A stretch of 64,000 nucleotides of DNA. It comes from Bursaphelenchus xylophilus. Taxonomy: Eukaryota > Nematoda > Chromadorea > Rhabditida > Aphelenchoididae. The position numbers were made by a program, and so were the translations under genes. Position 1 is the first letter of the stretch. Every line of letters starts with the position of its first letter. Under the pieces are notes generated by a model that saw only the letters and a program-made list of their open reading frames with translations, did not search any database and was not told the DNA's origin. The DNA is taken from NCBI GenBank assembly GCA_904066235.2, contig CAJFCV020000001.1, positions 124,001 to 188,000 of the forward strand, in the 5' to 3' direction. Positions 11,739 to 23,441 of the stretch are shown here, piece after piece.

Positions 11739-12065
11739 GGCAACTTTCATGAGATGAAAAAATAATGTCTACGGGATTTTAAAACGCCTCCGGCAACTTT
11801 CTTATTCTCAAATTTTGCTTGATTTTCGAAAATTCCAAATTTTGTGAAATTTAAATTTTAAAAATTTTTCTTCCCAAATTTATTGCCTCAGGCTTTACAT
11901 CGCTATTCTAACCATTGTAAATACCATTTCAATTATTATTACATTGCTTTTCAAACACATTTCATCACCAAAGAAAGGTTTATTGTTGTTTCCAGTAAAT
12001 TGTTACCAAAAGTTCTTATATCGTGAAAATACAATACTTATAATGACGGAGAAAAATCTCGTTTA

Positions 12066-14429
12066 CTAGGTTTTCTTCTTAGAGCTTGACTGGCAATCAC
12101 AAAGGCAGGTCCTGAAAAAAATGCACTTTGCTTTACCGCGATATAAACGTTAGGAATTTTGAAATAGTCTGGCATGGTGCATTCTACATACATGTTCTCA
12201 GAGGCTTACTTTTTTAGGAGCTGTTCATTGTGTTCGATCACGTGGCTCAAAATTTTTTCATCGATCAATTTCCCATTCCCTTTGGAACAATCGAGTTTGA
12301 TCTGGCGTTCCAGCGTCCACTGCCCCTTGTGGTCTCGCTTCAGCCGGTCCTTGACCATCAGTCTGTCTTCTGGGACTTTCAGTGCCTGAGAAGGATGCAT
12401 AATGTAGGGCCAGGGGATGATATCCGAGGTTGTTGTGTCCGAAATCAACGATTCTGGAGTTCCATCCAGACTAGGGTCGTAGTAAATGCGTGGTGGGCGC
12501 CTGCCCTTTAACGGAATCTGAAAAATTGACGCATATTTTTTGAATCTAATAAAATTCGGAGGGAATAAAAAAATCCAAAAACAAAACTGCAAAAACGTTT
12601 CATCGTATAAAATGTCGATTAAACCTACAGTCAAGGCCGGCTTCTTCTGTTCGGCTTTCTTAGCTTTTGCTACAGGACTTCCTTGCCCGGGGGCATCATA
12701 AATGACCTCCTCGGAGCTCTCCTCGTCCTTCTCGAGTTTGTTTTTATTCTTCTCCTTTTTCGAAAACACCGAATCCTCGGAGCTAATCGTATCCTCGTTC
12801 GGCAGACTCCGAGGTCTTGGAGTGCCCAGCCTATCGGCTCGCAAGACGACGTGGTGCTTGCAGTGCTGAAAAAATGATTTAAGAAAAATGATTTTTTGGG
12901 AGAGATTGGGTGGAGCTCAGGCATGGCTTCGCGCCGGGCTTTCCAAAATTTTCCGGCCCGAGCTGTGCCGAACAGTTTTGCGGCAATTTTCAGGCCCGGC
13001 ACGTGGCCAATACGCTAGCTGAAACTTGGCTGAAGTTGACCGAAAATGATAGGGCGCAGCTCGAAAACAAGCTGAAACTTGCAAAATTTTTAAAAATATT
13101 ACAAGGGAAATACCCCAAGTGCGACGCTCAGATTTTTGTTAAATTTTGCACACACGTCGGTCATGAACTAAGTATCAATTCCTGAAAGTTTTACCTCGCG
13201 CTTTGCAATCGCCGCCGAGATATTGAACGACCGTTGCCGCCGAGAGAGCACGCTTAAGCGGTCAAAGTAAAAAAACCTTCTTGGCCATAACTTTGGCAGT
13301 TTCGTGCGGAAAAAATTGATTTTTTGTGGAAACATTGCCCTTTGCGGTAGAAATAGGCATGAAAATTTTCGTGCCGAAATTCGTCAAAAAGTCCTAAATT
13401 TTCGCTGGCTTTCGATCTAAAAATCTCGGCTGTTTCTGCAAAGCGCGAGCTAGGATTCTCGCATATATCTTAAAAAAAGTTACTCTAAATTTGTGCCACG
13501 TGTCATCAAAATCTGAGCGTCGCACTTGGAGTACTTCCCTTGTGAGTTTGAAATGACATTTTTTAATTTTTTTGAATTTTTTGTGGAAAATTGGAGATTT
13601 TTTTCATTTGAATCAAAAAATTTAATTATTTTTTTTGAAGTTTTGCCGCCGAGATATCGAACGATTGCCGGAGCACGCTAAACGTGGAGAGCGGTCAGAG
13701 AGAAAAGCGCTTTTTGGCCATAACTTTGGCAGTTTCGTGCGGAAAAATTTGATTTTTTGTAGAAACATTATCCTTTACGGTAGAAATAGGCATGAAACTT
13801 TTTGTGACGAAATTCGGCAAAAAGTCCTAAATTTTGGCCGACTTTCGATCTAAAAATCTCGGTTGTTTCTGCAAAGCGCGAGCTAGGATTTTCGCATATA
13901 TCATATAAAAAATTATTCTAAATTTGTGCCAATTTCATCAAAATCTGAGCGTCTCACTTGGAGTACTTCCTCTGTTAGCTCCGACGATTTGCGAAAATTG
14001 TGGCCCTTATATACGCCCGTAGAATATTTTTTCTTATCTTACCCGATGCCTGTGCCCTTGCTTCTCCATTTTGCTGTCTTCTTCGGGTCTTTCTCTCAAT
14101 TCCTCCAAAAAACTGCCGGCCAGCAGTGGACTGAGCACAAGGAATGAGGTAAACAAAATAAAAAAAGACACAATAAAAATAAAAACAGTAAAAAAAATTT
14201 TTTATGCAAATTTCAAAAGTCCATACTAGCAAAAACAATCTTGAATTTCATTTTTACTCGTGATGTTGTCGACCGGTCGACCACCTTCTCCAGCCAGTTG
14301 TTTGTCAGGATCGCAGAGGAGCGAGAGTTTTATACAATCCCCGCTGTCGTCGGGCAGGAATGAGGTAGGTATGGCGAAAGGGAGGGGTATCTCATCCGTA
14401 AATGCTTTTGTCGAGGGAGGCCTGAGCAT
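12066..14429 (-). CDS. Unrecognised protein, charged middle region, five exons
   Basis: Proposed exons on the minus strand, 5' to 3': 14429-14227, 14130-14043, 12865-12629, 12517-12210 and 12111-12066 (293 residues; phases agree). I recognise no domain and see no signal peptide or membrane segment. The N-terminal part contains several cysteines. The middle is rich in Glu and Lys, runs from SSEDSVFSKKEKNKNK to KKAEQKKPALT, and looks disordered. The fourth exon, from RRPPRIYYDPSLDG to EHNEQLL, is the most conserved-looking block. The tail ends TCLCDCQSSSKKKT. An AATAAA lies on the minus strand near 11977. The first two exon joins are the least certain. The gene converges with the ZP gene, leaving about 330 bases between their stop codons. 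Confidence 0.6.
13106..13980. repeat. Two adjacent MITE-like family B copies
   Basis: The first copy is complete (about 13106-13540), with inverted ends containing CAAGTGCGACGCTCAG and CTGAGCGTCGCACTTG. The second (about 13640-13980) lacks its left end. Both share the internal phrases CATAACTTTGGCAGTTTCGT and CTGCAAAGCGCGAGCTAGGA. They lie in an intron of the minus-strand gene at 12.1-14.4 kb. Confidence 0.75.
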
Positions 14430-14546
14430 GGTTGCAATCCGGATCGACCCAAACTTCTACGCCTAGCCCGGGCCTGCACAATTTCGAACCCCGGCCTGGT
14501 TGGCCCGGGTAAAAGTTCTTGTGTAATTGTTTGGGTTTGGAAATGT

Positions 14547-14704
14547 TTATTCTGTTAGCCGGACTTTCTTGGAAGCCAAGAAACTCTTGCTATTCCGTCT
14601 GGGAAAGACCAGACATTCTTTGGTCTCCTTGATGTAATCTTGCAATATTTTCGAGCGATTTTTTATGAAATTTCCCCATTCTTTTGTGCCGTCCCTAGAG
14701 GGAC
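14547..14704 (-). CDS. Possible 3'-terminal exon of an unresolved minus-strand gene
   Basis: An acceptor (TTCAATGTAG) at 14705 opens a frame of about 51 residues that includes KEWGNFIKNRSKILQDYIK and ends in KKVRLTE. The stop codon overlaps AATAAA (about 14545-14550). That combination is typical of a last exon. I could not find the upstream exons. Immediately upstream (14753-14994) is a fold-back repeat, so the gene may be broken. It ends only about 115 bases before the proposed start of the next minus-strand gene. Confidence 0.3.
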
Positions 14705-14752
14705 CTACATTGAAGTTGGAATGAGTGTCACAAAGTTGCAAATGGCGGCTAA

Positions 14753-14994
14753 ATTACAGTGGAGGCCTGATCCAGTGGCAAAAAACGTACCATTCTGTAT
14801 CCGGGAAGAATCAAAAATGTGGCAAAATGCTGCCCCCTTTTTCCTCACAAAAAGAGCGGGCACGCTTTAGAAATCTGATGTGAGTTTTTTCACCTGGAGA
14901 GGGAAGCATTTTGCCACATTTTTGGTACTTCCCGGATGCAAAATGGGACGTTTTTTGCCACTGCATCAGGTCCCCCACTGTATTATTTTTTCTG
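14753..14994. mobile_element. Fold-back MITE, family C, complete
   Basis: This is an imperfect palindrome. The left arm starts at the ACAGTGGAGGCCTGATCCAG type end and contains GGCAAAATGCTG. The right arm repeats the same blocks inverted (AGCATTTTGCCACATTTTT, GTTTTTTGCCACTG). There is no coding sequence. Other copies are at 35.11-35.20, 41.40-41.50, 54.03-54.51 and 54.68-54.94 kb. Confidence 0.8.
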
Positions 14995-15115
14995 GGCAAT
15001 TTTTTTTGCATTTGCTTTAAAAATCACATTGATTTTTCATTTTTGGTGGCCAATCTGCGGGGTTCTTTCTTCTATGTAATCCTTTTTTAATTTTCAGTGT
15101 TCTCTACGAAAACGG

Positions 15116-17638
15116 ATGATATTGGCTCCTCGTAGAATGGACTCTTCCGATTCGTCGGAGTCCAGTTCGATTGTTTCCATCAGCTCTGAATGCTCGTCTG
15201 AATTCGCAAGCTCCTTTGTCATGTCGGACGAAATTCCCAAGAGCGAAACCATGGTTTTTGGTCATAAAGGTGCTGATGTAAGGTCTTTAAACGTACTTGT
15301 CGCTCCAAGCGAAAAAACGCATTTTCCAAGCTGGGCCCAGGCTTGGAAAAGATAAAACTTGTTCTTAATAATGTTCAAGGTTTTTACTCGACATTCAGAG
15401 CCGATTATTTTTGGGAAAAATAGCAGTGAAAGTCGGTTTCGAAAGCCCAGCGCGCAGCTCGCGGAAAAAATTTTTGGAATAAGCCAGCAACAAGTTTTGC
15501 CGACATTTTTACGCTTTCAGCATTTGAACCGAGCCCCGTATTTTCACGGACTTTTACCAGTTGAAGACGCGGTGCTTTTACTGGAAGACGACGGCGATTT
15601 TCTTGTCATAGCGGACCCGCGAACCGACGAAAAGGATCGAATTGTTTCGGCGGTCCTGAAGTTGTTCTACCAACATAACGGAAAGATTTGGCACGAGGAG
15701 TTTGTTTTTCGTCCATATGGCGTTACATTGGACCAAGAGGAAGTCTTTCCGACCATTGTGGAATTGATCAGGTCAGCTTTGACTTTTCACGCTGCGGTTT
15801 TTTGCTAGCCTTGGGGGGTATTCTTTTACTGTCAGAAATCTTTATTTTTATATTATATTGCTAAAACAAGTGGTTCCTGTCGGAAGTTTGAATCAAATTC
15901 TTTTCAGAGCCCACCGCGCAAAGAAGCGTCGACTCCGAACCGGCGCTCTCCTGATCAGCCCCGTTGGCCGTCAGCCGTGGGAAGTGAAACGCTCGGAGCT
16001 GCGGATTGGACGATTCCTGGCCGGCGACAAGCTGAGCAAACTGAACGTGGGATGGCTGAGCCGGCGAACACGGCAAACGCAGCCGGTGGCCGTGGTGTCG
16101 GCGTCCTGCGGTTGGGGCACAGTGCTGACGAAAACGTTTTGGGAAACAACGATGAAGCGGATCAGGGTGCAGAAGTTGATGAGCCATCCGAATATCATGG
16201 CCATTTATGGTGTCGCGTTCAACAGGGCGCCAATTTTGGTGGGATTTTTGACTCCTCTTAGTATTTAGAGAGTTAGTTTGGAGAGGAAACTTTTAGATTT
16301 CAAATTGAAAAAGCTTTTTGCCTCGAGCAATTTGTTTGTGAAAAAAGCAATTTTTTGAATTTTTCAGGTCGTTTCCGAATATATTGACAGCGAAAGTCTG
16401 GAATCATTCTTTAAGAATTCTCCGAATACGGTAAGCCATTCATCAAATTGCCGTTTTGAATCTTTGTCCATTCGTATTACGGTATTTTTTTATTTATTTT
16501 AGCTCTCAGTTGCCATGAAGCTAGCGCTTTGTTTCGACATCGCTCTGGCCATGAATTATGTTCATGTCTCCGGGTTTTTGCATGGAAGTCTAGATCTGAG
16601 CAATGTGCATATTTTTGAGTCCTATCCGCTGGCCAAGATTGTGGATCTGGGCGTTATGGTGGGAAGAGGAAATCGATTGGAAGATGAGGCGGAGGATCGA
16701 TTAATGGCTCCAGAAGTCGTCGAAACTGGGGTTGTCAGCGAGAAGTCGGATATTTGGAGTATTGGGTGAGCAAGTTTGTCGAGCTTTGTCTTATTTTGGC
16801 GACATTTTATACGATTGTTTTGCGAAAATTTGGAAAACTTTTGAATTTATCGTATAAAATGTGGCTCTACATACGGAAAATTTTATTTTTAGAAGTCTCC
16901 AAATGACATGTAGTATTTGCGAAATTTCAGCTTGGAAAAATTTTTAATAAATTTTTAAAGAATCTAAAATACTTTTCATCGTATAAAATGACTCTCGCGG
17001 TTTCAGAATGCTCTTCAACGCCATTTTCAAGGAAGGGGATCCATATGGAAAGACCTCGAAGAGAAAGATCCATCGACGTTTGGCGGAACAACGAAATTAC
17101 GAACCCGATTTTCCATACGGAATTCCAAGTGAAATGATGAAAATTAACCGCGAATGCTGGGAATATAAGTCAAAGAACAGGCCCAATGCAGCGAATCTGG
17201 CTTTCCGATTGAGTAAATACATGGAAATTGAAAGGTAAGAAGCGTTTAGCTTGTTATTGGGATTTTCTGAAATTGGACGAAATGTCACAAAATTTATTGA
17301 TTTTTTGAAGTTGGACGAAATTTCAACAAATTTATTGATTTTATGAAGCTGGACGAAATTTCACAAAATTTACTGATTCTCTGAAATTGGGCGAAATGTC
17401 ACAAAATTTATTGAATTTTTGAAGCTGGACGAGATGTCACAAGATTTATTGATTTTTTTGGAGCTGGACCACATGTGATTAAAAAGAGTTTTTAAACTTA
17501 GAATTGCCAAGGTGATTGATGATTTATTGTAAAAAACTATTGCTTTTATTCAGATTCCGTAAGAACGACGAGCTCTATTCCTTCTACCGGAAATACTACG
17601 AGGTTGGTGACAAACCGACGGTTCATCTTCCTCGATGA
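15116..17638 (+). CDS. Fer-like SH2-pseudokinase
   Basis: Proposed exons: 15116-15269, 15399-15771, 15908-16238, 16368-16430, 16503-16765, 17007-17234 and 17554-17638 (498 residues; phases agree). The N-terminus is a Ser-rich tail. An SH2 domain (about residues 98-190) begins YFHGLLP, as in the expanded nematode Fer-like SH2-kinase family. A protein-kinase fold follows (about 200-490). Its catalytic residues are gone: the VAVK lysine reads VAVV, the HRD motif reads HGS (FLHGSLDLSN), DFG reads DLG, and the glycine loop is degraded (AGDKLSKL). The SH2 FLVR motif reads FLVI, losing the phosphotyrosine-binding arginine. The C-lobe is well kept (APE, KSDIWSIG, CWEYKSKNRPN), which argues for a functional pseudokinase and against random decay. 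An acceptor (TTTTAATTTTCAG) 17 bases before the ATG may take a spliced leader. AATAAA is at 17681. Confidence 0.85.
17262..17470. repeat. Tandem repeat of about 48 bp in the last kinase intron
   Basis: About five diverged units each read roughly GAAGCTGGACGAAATGTCAC followed by AAAATTTATTGATTTTTT. The core GACGAAATGTCACAA is the inverse of the dispersed intronic phrase TTGTGACATTTCGTC found at 22.2-22.5 and 57.05-57.25 kb. Confidence 0.8.
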
Positions 17639-18111
17639 TTCTAAATAGAAATTTATTTAAAAACGCAAGAAGTTTGTGCGAATAAACCTTGGAATTCTTT
17701 GTTTTCATTGGAAATTTATGGATAACCCTCCGTTTCCTGACACTCGCTAAAAGAATAAGTTGTCCTTCTTTTTCACTTTCAAAATCAAATAAATTACTGA
17801 TAAGACAATATTGCTCTTTGGGGGCCACGTATTGACAGCCGGCAAACTTCAAAGTCAGGGCACTTGTTTTGAGGACCAATTATGCGGCTAATTGGACAAT
17901 TTACGAGCTTCTCAAAATTTGGTGAACTTGCGGAACATGTTTGATCAAATAAATGTTATCGAAAGGCGATAATAATTCTTTGACGGCTTTATGGGACACT
18001 CAAGAAGTCCGCTGACATAAGAAATCGATGGGTATATAAAGGTTGGACGGGAAAAGGAGGACATTGGAGTCCTTGCAAAAGGGCCGTTTGCATATTATGG
18101 AACTGAAAGTG

Positions 18112-19795
18112 CCGGGTCCCGACTTTTCGGGTCGACTATAGTTCGGCTCAACACCAAATCGATTTATACGCGGCTTAGGGAAAGTGGATACCCAGAAAAA
18201 GGTTGTAGGAGTTGCCTACGAGGTCTGGCAAAGCCATTGGAAGCTCGGCGAAGGCTCGGAGGAGGCTCGGCGGAGACCTGCGAAATGTCTTCTTTTTCTA
18301 ATTTTAGCAATTACTGAGGTTAGTTCTCTTTACCCTGAGTTGTTGTAACCTATAAAAGACCAAAATTTTTAAGGCTAAAAACGAAGATCCGCAACTTTTA
18401 TCTAGCGATTACTGATGCGCGTACGTGTAAAATACCTCAAAATATTAGGTTTAGAAGTATGACTTTGCCGTTTTTTTCTGCTGATTGTTTTGATGATAGC
18501 AAAAAATTTTTACACTAAACCTTATCCAATTTTATATTCTACTATTAATTACGAGGTGTTTCCGTAATTTGGTCAACTTTTCAATCCACCAAAGAAAAAT
18601 TTTGGCTGTTTTGAAGCCGTCAAAATATCAATCCAATTTTTGGCATCATTGTGTTTAGCGAAGCGCTGCTGCCTCAGATCGTGAGCTATCGGTGGAAATA
18701 AGTGCTTATCTGAAAGTGCGTTGTCAGTAGAGTATAGCGGGCGGGGTAGGGCCTCCCACCCTAGCTGTTCTGGGGTGTGCTTGACCAGTTTTTCAACATG
18801 GGTTCTAGCGTGATCATGCAGCAAAATAAAAATTGGTCATTCCGACCGCTTTAATCATAGCTCTCCGTTCAATTTCAACGAACACTGTTGTCAACGGAGG
18901 CCAGTAACCGTTTTACCGGGTTTTAAGAGCCTACAGCGAAGAACATCTTGTTTCTGTCATCATATACAGAGCAAAGCTTTCTTACCGGTAATGTTAGACT
19001 ATGCGGTCGCTTGCACTTCGGGTTCTCAAAATCGCTCCGTTTCTTGCCTGCGGTCATAAAACGATGCAAAAATAGCTTCCTTTCTGTCTGTCTATCAAAA
19101 TTTCGCAAGTTCTCCATATTGTTTTAGGTCGATCCATAAGACACCTATGTCCGTTCTCTCTGGATCTTTTCCATTCGTTGAAAACTGAGTGAAACCGTGG
19201 CACTTTGAGCATCACGGCTAACTTTTTTTGTGTATCGGCATCGCTTTGTACCCAATAACCTTCTATTTCAATTTTTTTAGATGGGTTTGGAAATCACGGG
19301 GCTAGAACCGTTAAACACATTCCCCACGTATTTTTTCTCACTAAGCACAACTAGCGTAAGCTTCTCTAAGCATCCGATGCATTAACGACGTTTTCCCTCG
19401 CATTACACGTGCAGAGTAAAATTTCCCGCAAATGACGATTTTCCAGGGACGAAGTTGGTCATCTTTGAAGCTTCATAAAAACCGCTGTGTCAAGCCTTGT
19501 CACACAAAAAATATATCAGTAGATAGCGTTTTCAAAGTTCTTTCAGAAGATCTTAACAGAAATTTTAAAACCATACGGCAACCTGTAAAAAAATGCAAAA
19601 CAAAAAAACGGCGGAGTCATACTTCTAGACCTAATATATAGGTGATAAACTACCCTAGGACTCGTTCAATCTTATTTTTTCTGCTAAATCAGCCTTCTCC
19701 AAGCTTCCCCATGCATAAAATGACGAGCCGACACGACCCATAGTATCATTGACTCAAACTGTCGCTGACCCGAAAAGTCTTGGCGCCGAAATTTC
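18112..19795. mobile_element. Family A element split by a nested mariner
   Basis: The left half (18112-18500, starting GACTTTTCGGGTCGAC) and the right half (about 19625-19790, ending GACCCGAAAAGTC) belong to one family A copy. The interruption is the mariner-like sequence described separately. Confidence 0.7.
18545..19615 (-). mobile_element. Degenerate mariner transposon
   Basis: On the minus strand, 18573-18824 encodes a clear mariner transposase C-terminus: MLHDHARTHVEKLVK (second catalytic Asp), LGWEALPRPLYS, then a decayed last-Asp block (DNALSDKHLF) and AHDLRQQRFAKHNDAKNWID. The rest is frameshifted. The terminal repeats are too decayed to place exactly. It is not the same subfamily as the copy at 2.5 kb. 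Confidence 0.75.
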
Positions 19796-19799
19796 GATG

Positions 19800-20870
19800 C
19801 TCTTTCGAAGGCGCTACGGGACTTTAGGCCTGGGACGTTCGGTTTGCGAGTTTTTTTATGTCCTAATGTCTCAGATAAGGCTTAATAAGAGCTGAACTTT
19901 ATGAGAAACTTTAAAGACTAGTAAAAAAAATATCAGGCCAAAGCTAGGGCTTAGTACGGAAAAAATTGTTCGAATCCTTCACAGCAGACGCAGTTACCTT
20001 ATTTTCCTCGTATTCCGACCACACAGATCGCTGCAAATTCATTTCCATAAAAACAAAAATAAAAGTCGATTTTATATCCTTTTATGGGTTTATCCACAGT
20101 TACAAATATATCCAGAAACTCTTTTTTTATTACGTTTTACTCCGCCATAAAACAAACTACAAGTTGTTAATCGTTCCAGTCTCCCCTTTCCGAACCTTTC
20201 CAGAAAATGGTTTGATTTTTGACACGTGTTACCGTCATTCGCGTCTGAACTCTGTAGTTCACTCCTCTCGCCCATTTACCGTAGGCAATTTCGCGCTCTG
20301 TGTGGTCGCGTGGATTAGCCCGCCGAAACGTTACAAAATGGGGTTTTTATGCGAAACTTGGGGTTTTGACAAACTGAATTAACAACTGTTCCGCTGAGAA
20401 GACCACCTTTAACGGTTGTTAAGGTTGCGGATGCAATTTTGGACGGAAAGGTCGGAGTTACGTTTACAACCCGCAAACAGCGGCCTGTGAAATTCTTTGG
20501 CCCTCGGCTCGGCCCCGAGAAAGTGGGGCCTGTGTTTCGCAAGTCCGGCCCGGGCTGGCCCGGCTCTCCATCCATGTCTGCTCACGCTATAAAAAACGTA
20601 TTGCTATATGGAGGTATTGACGAATTCCTCGATTACAGTCCTTTCAAAACTCGACGTTCCTTGTAAACCGTCTTTTCAAAAGTCGGCGATCTCGGTTTGT
20701 GTTTTGAAATTTACAAGCTTCAAGAGCTGCCTTCAACTCAGATTTACAGTCGCCAATTTTTACTCTGGTAAACAGTAATTCCGTTTTAGTTTTATGAATA
20801 CTTCAAAAGGAAACAAACTTCGGATGATTTTTCTTTTACATAATTGAAACATTGGCGTTGCCGTTAACAG
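19800..20870. other. Intergenic stretch without a recognisable gene
   Basis: The long open frame at 19966-20382 has no start context, splice support or family resemblance. A GC-rich block of GGCCCGG-type sequence lies at 20485-20575 and resembles the hAT-like arms at 43.8, 44.4 and 63.4 kb. I see nothing else. Confidence 0.5.
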
Positions 20871-20876
20871 GGTATA

Positions 20877-20886
20877 AATAGAGCGC
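20877..20886 (+). promoter_or_regulatory. Candidate TATA box upstream of the dehydrogenase
   Basis: The sequence GGTATAAATAGAG is a good TATA match about 230 bases upstream of the proposed start of the short-chain dehydrogenase at 21105. This is a motif match only. Confidence 0.3.
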
Positions 20887-21104
20887 CTTTTTACGAACTC
20901 CATATAGGATCGGTAGAGCTATTTTTGAATCACGGATGGCTTCATTGGTACATTAGGAAGAGTAATTTTCTGAACATTTCGTCTCAAAACCCGTAAAATT
21001 CGCGATATGGAACTGGTCCTTTAAGGTTGACGTTCGTTACAAACCTTGATTTTTTGATGGATTCCATTATTTCAAACCAGTTGCCAAAATTTCAGTCAAA
21101 AGCC

Positions 21105-22613
21105 ATGGCCAAACCCGGCCCTCGTTGCTTCTTATTTCACCAAATCGACTGTATCATCAAGATTCTTTGGTATTGGTTTGTCTCAATCCTTGTGAAGCTC
21201 ACTCCCTCGTGTTTTTGGCGAGAGAAGCCGATCAAAGGCAAGACCGTCCTAATCACCGGCTCCGGTCGTGGGCTCGGCAAGGCGTTGGCGTTGGAATTTG
21301 CGCGGCGTGGAGCCAACTTGGTCCTGTGGAGCCGTTCGGCGCCTCCGTTGGCTGAAACCAAAGCGGAGATCGTCGCGCTCGGCGTGAGGGTCGAGACTTA
21401 TGTGGTGGACGTGGGGGACAAAGATCAGGTCCGCTTGGCGGCGGAACGAGTGAAACGAGAGGTGGGGCAAGTGGATGTGCTGATTAATAATGCCGGAATT
21501 TGCTGGCCCCATTGCACTTCAACTATGCCGAATGATGAGCTGGACTTGTTCATAAGGTAATGAAACCAAATTGAACGCCGTTTTTGACTTTCTAAAGACC
21601 AAGGCATTATGCCCATGCATTTCAGGACAAATTTTTTGGCACAGCACTATGTGAATCACGAATTTGTGCCGGAGATGATAGAACGCGACGAAGGGCATGT
21701 GGTGGCGATGTCAAGTGTCTCCGGCATTATCAGCATCCCTTTTCAAGTAAGTTGCGTCGGCAAAATCTGAACGTTGGTTCGGTAAAACTTGAATATACCA
21801 TACAACTTGCAACAAAGCATGGCAAAATCCATTTCAGGCCGCATATGCCTCATCCAAACATGCAATGTCATCCTACATGGCCTCTTTGCACGCTGAACTG
21901 CAATTACTCGAAAGCAATGTGAAAGTCACTGTATTATCAGCATATATCGTGGAGACCGAGATGACCAAGGGCTTTAACGCGTCGACGTAAGAGAACTACG
22001 CTTTTCAGCTGGGATATGGAAATTTGAAATTTTAATATTTAGTACTCCATGCCTTCTGCCAAACTTGAAATTGAACTACACCATTCAACGATTTGTTCAT
22101 GGAATCTTGACGAATGAAACGGAAGTAATCTTGGGACGATTCTGGTATTGGATCAGCTGGTTTTTGGCGTAAGAAAAGTTGAAACATAGGTTTGAGATTC
22201 AATAAATTGTGACATTTCGTCTCAAAGAATAACCATATAAATTTTACATGGTTATTCTAAGTTTTTTACTGTAAAAATTCTCAAAATTTGGCTTTTTACT
22301 TTTTTCTTTGATTTTCGAAAATCCAATAAAATCTGTGACATTTCGTCCAAAAAATCTTAAAGGTGCTTTTAACTGTTTTAATAAAATGTTGTTCCAAAAA
22401 CTTGTGTTTTGAAGTGGTTCAAACAACTTTTAAAAATCCAATAAAGGCTGTGACACTTCGTCAAAAGCATCGATTTATTTCAGAAGTGCTCCATTCATGT
22501 CGGCTTACCATTTTATGCGTTTCGTTGGCCTGGATCGCGTGCTACGTGGACTGGTGCAGAATCGAATCCCCGAGAAAAGAGCGAATAGAAACCTGTTGAT
22601 TGGGAAGCCATGA
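21105..22613 (+). CDS. Membrane-anchored short-chain dehydrogenase/reductase
   Basis: Proposed exons: 21105-21556, 21626-21746, 21838-21986, 22043-22168 and 22484-22613 (325 residues; phases agree). A hydrophobic N-terminal segment (about residues 14-30) is followed by a Rossmann fold: TGSGRGLG at 51-58 (NAD(P) binding), NNAG, SSVSG (catalytic Ser) and YASSK (catalytic Tyr and Lys). The anchor plus this motif set resembles the HSD17B11/13, RDH10 and DHRS3 group, which oxidise or reduce steroids or retinoids at the ER or lipid droplets; the substrate cannot be read from the sequence. An in-frame ATG also exists at 21057, but an acceptor (AAATTTCAG) ends about 10 bases before 21105, suggesting a trans- or cis-splice site and the later start. 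Confidence 0.9.
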
Positions 22614-22654
22614 GGATCAATGATCACCTGAAAAGCAGGAGAAAGGAAGTTCTT

Positions 22655-23105
22655 TTGGTCGACTTTTCGGGTCAACGATACTAAGGATCCTGTCGGTTTC
22701 TCGTTGTGTGAATTGGGAGGCTTGTAGAAGGCTTAGTTAGTAGAAGTAATAAGATTTATCGGGTCCTAAGATAGCTTATCAACTATTTTGAGGTATTTTA
22801 GACGTACTTGCATCAATAACATCTAGATAAAAGTTACGAAGCTTTGTTTTTTGCGGCAAATTTTTGTCCTATATATGCTACAATAGCTCACGGTAAAGAA
22901 CATTAACGTTGGTAAATTAGAAAAACTGGACATATTGCAAGTCTTCGCCAAGTCTCCGCCGAGCCTTCGCCAAGCCTCCGCCGACCAACCAAGCCTCGTA
23001 GGCACTTCCTACAACTTTTTTTCGGTATCCACCCGCCCTACGCCTCGTACAGATCGATTCTATGTTGAGCCGAGCTTTCGTCGACCCGAAAAGTCGGGAA
23101 GCGAA
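22655..23105. mobile_element. MITE-like family A copy
   Basis: It starts with GACTTTTCGGGTCAACGATA and ends with CGACCCGAAAAGTCGGG. Standard family A internal blocks are present and there is no coding sequence. Confidence 0.75.
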
Positions 23106-23441
23106 TTCTTTCGTCTGGCTTTTCCTCGGACCAAAAGCCAACTTGAAGAGTTTCCTTCTCGATTTCTTTCGCTTTGTTTATACTTGATATCTGCATTTTC
23201 AAAATAAAGATTGTATAATATTGGAGCGCCCCCCTGTAAAGTTATAGCGTTTTTACTCCTAAAATTCGAAACTTAAAGCTTGATTTTCTTTTCTCGTTTT
23301 CATTATCATTATGTATCGTTGTAATTTGACTGTAATTTGATTAGCATAATTAACCATTTTCTCCATCGGATTGATGTCTCTGAGACTCGAAATTAAAAGC
23401 AATCAAAATCCTTTATAAAATTTAGTTTGTTTTTGACCATC

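Noticed and set aside
11211..11750. A 179-residue minus-strand open frame
   Set aside because: It is antisense to the last exon of the ZP gene, which has conserved cysteines and agreeing splice phase.
14260..14466. A 68-residue + strand open frame
   Set aside because: It is antisense to the proposed first exon of the minus-strand gene, which has agreeing splice phase; it has no support of its own.
19966..20382. A 138-residue open frame in the intergenic region
   Set aside because: The composition is random-looking, with no splice signals, signal peptide or family resemblance.
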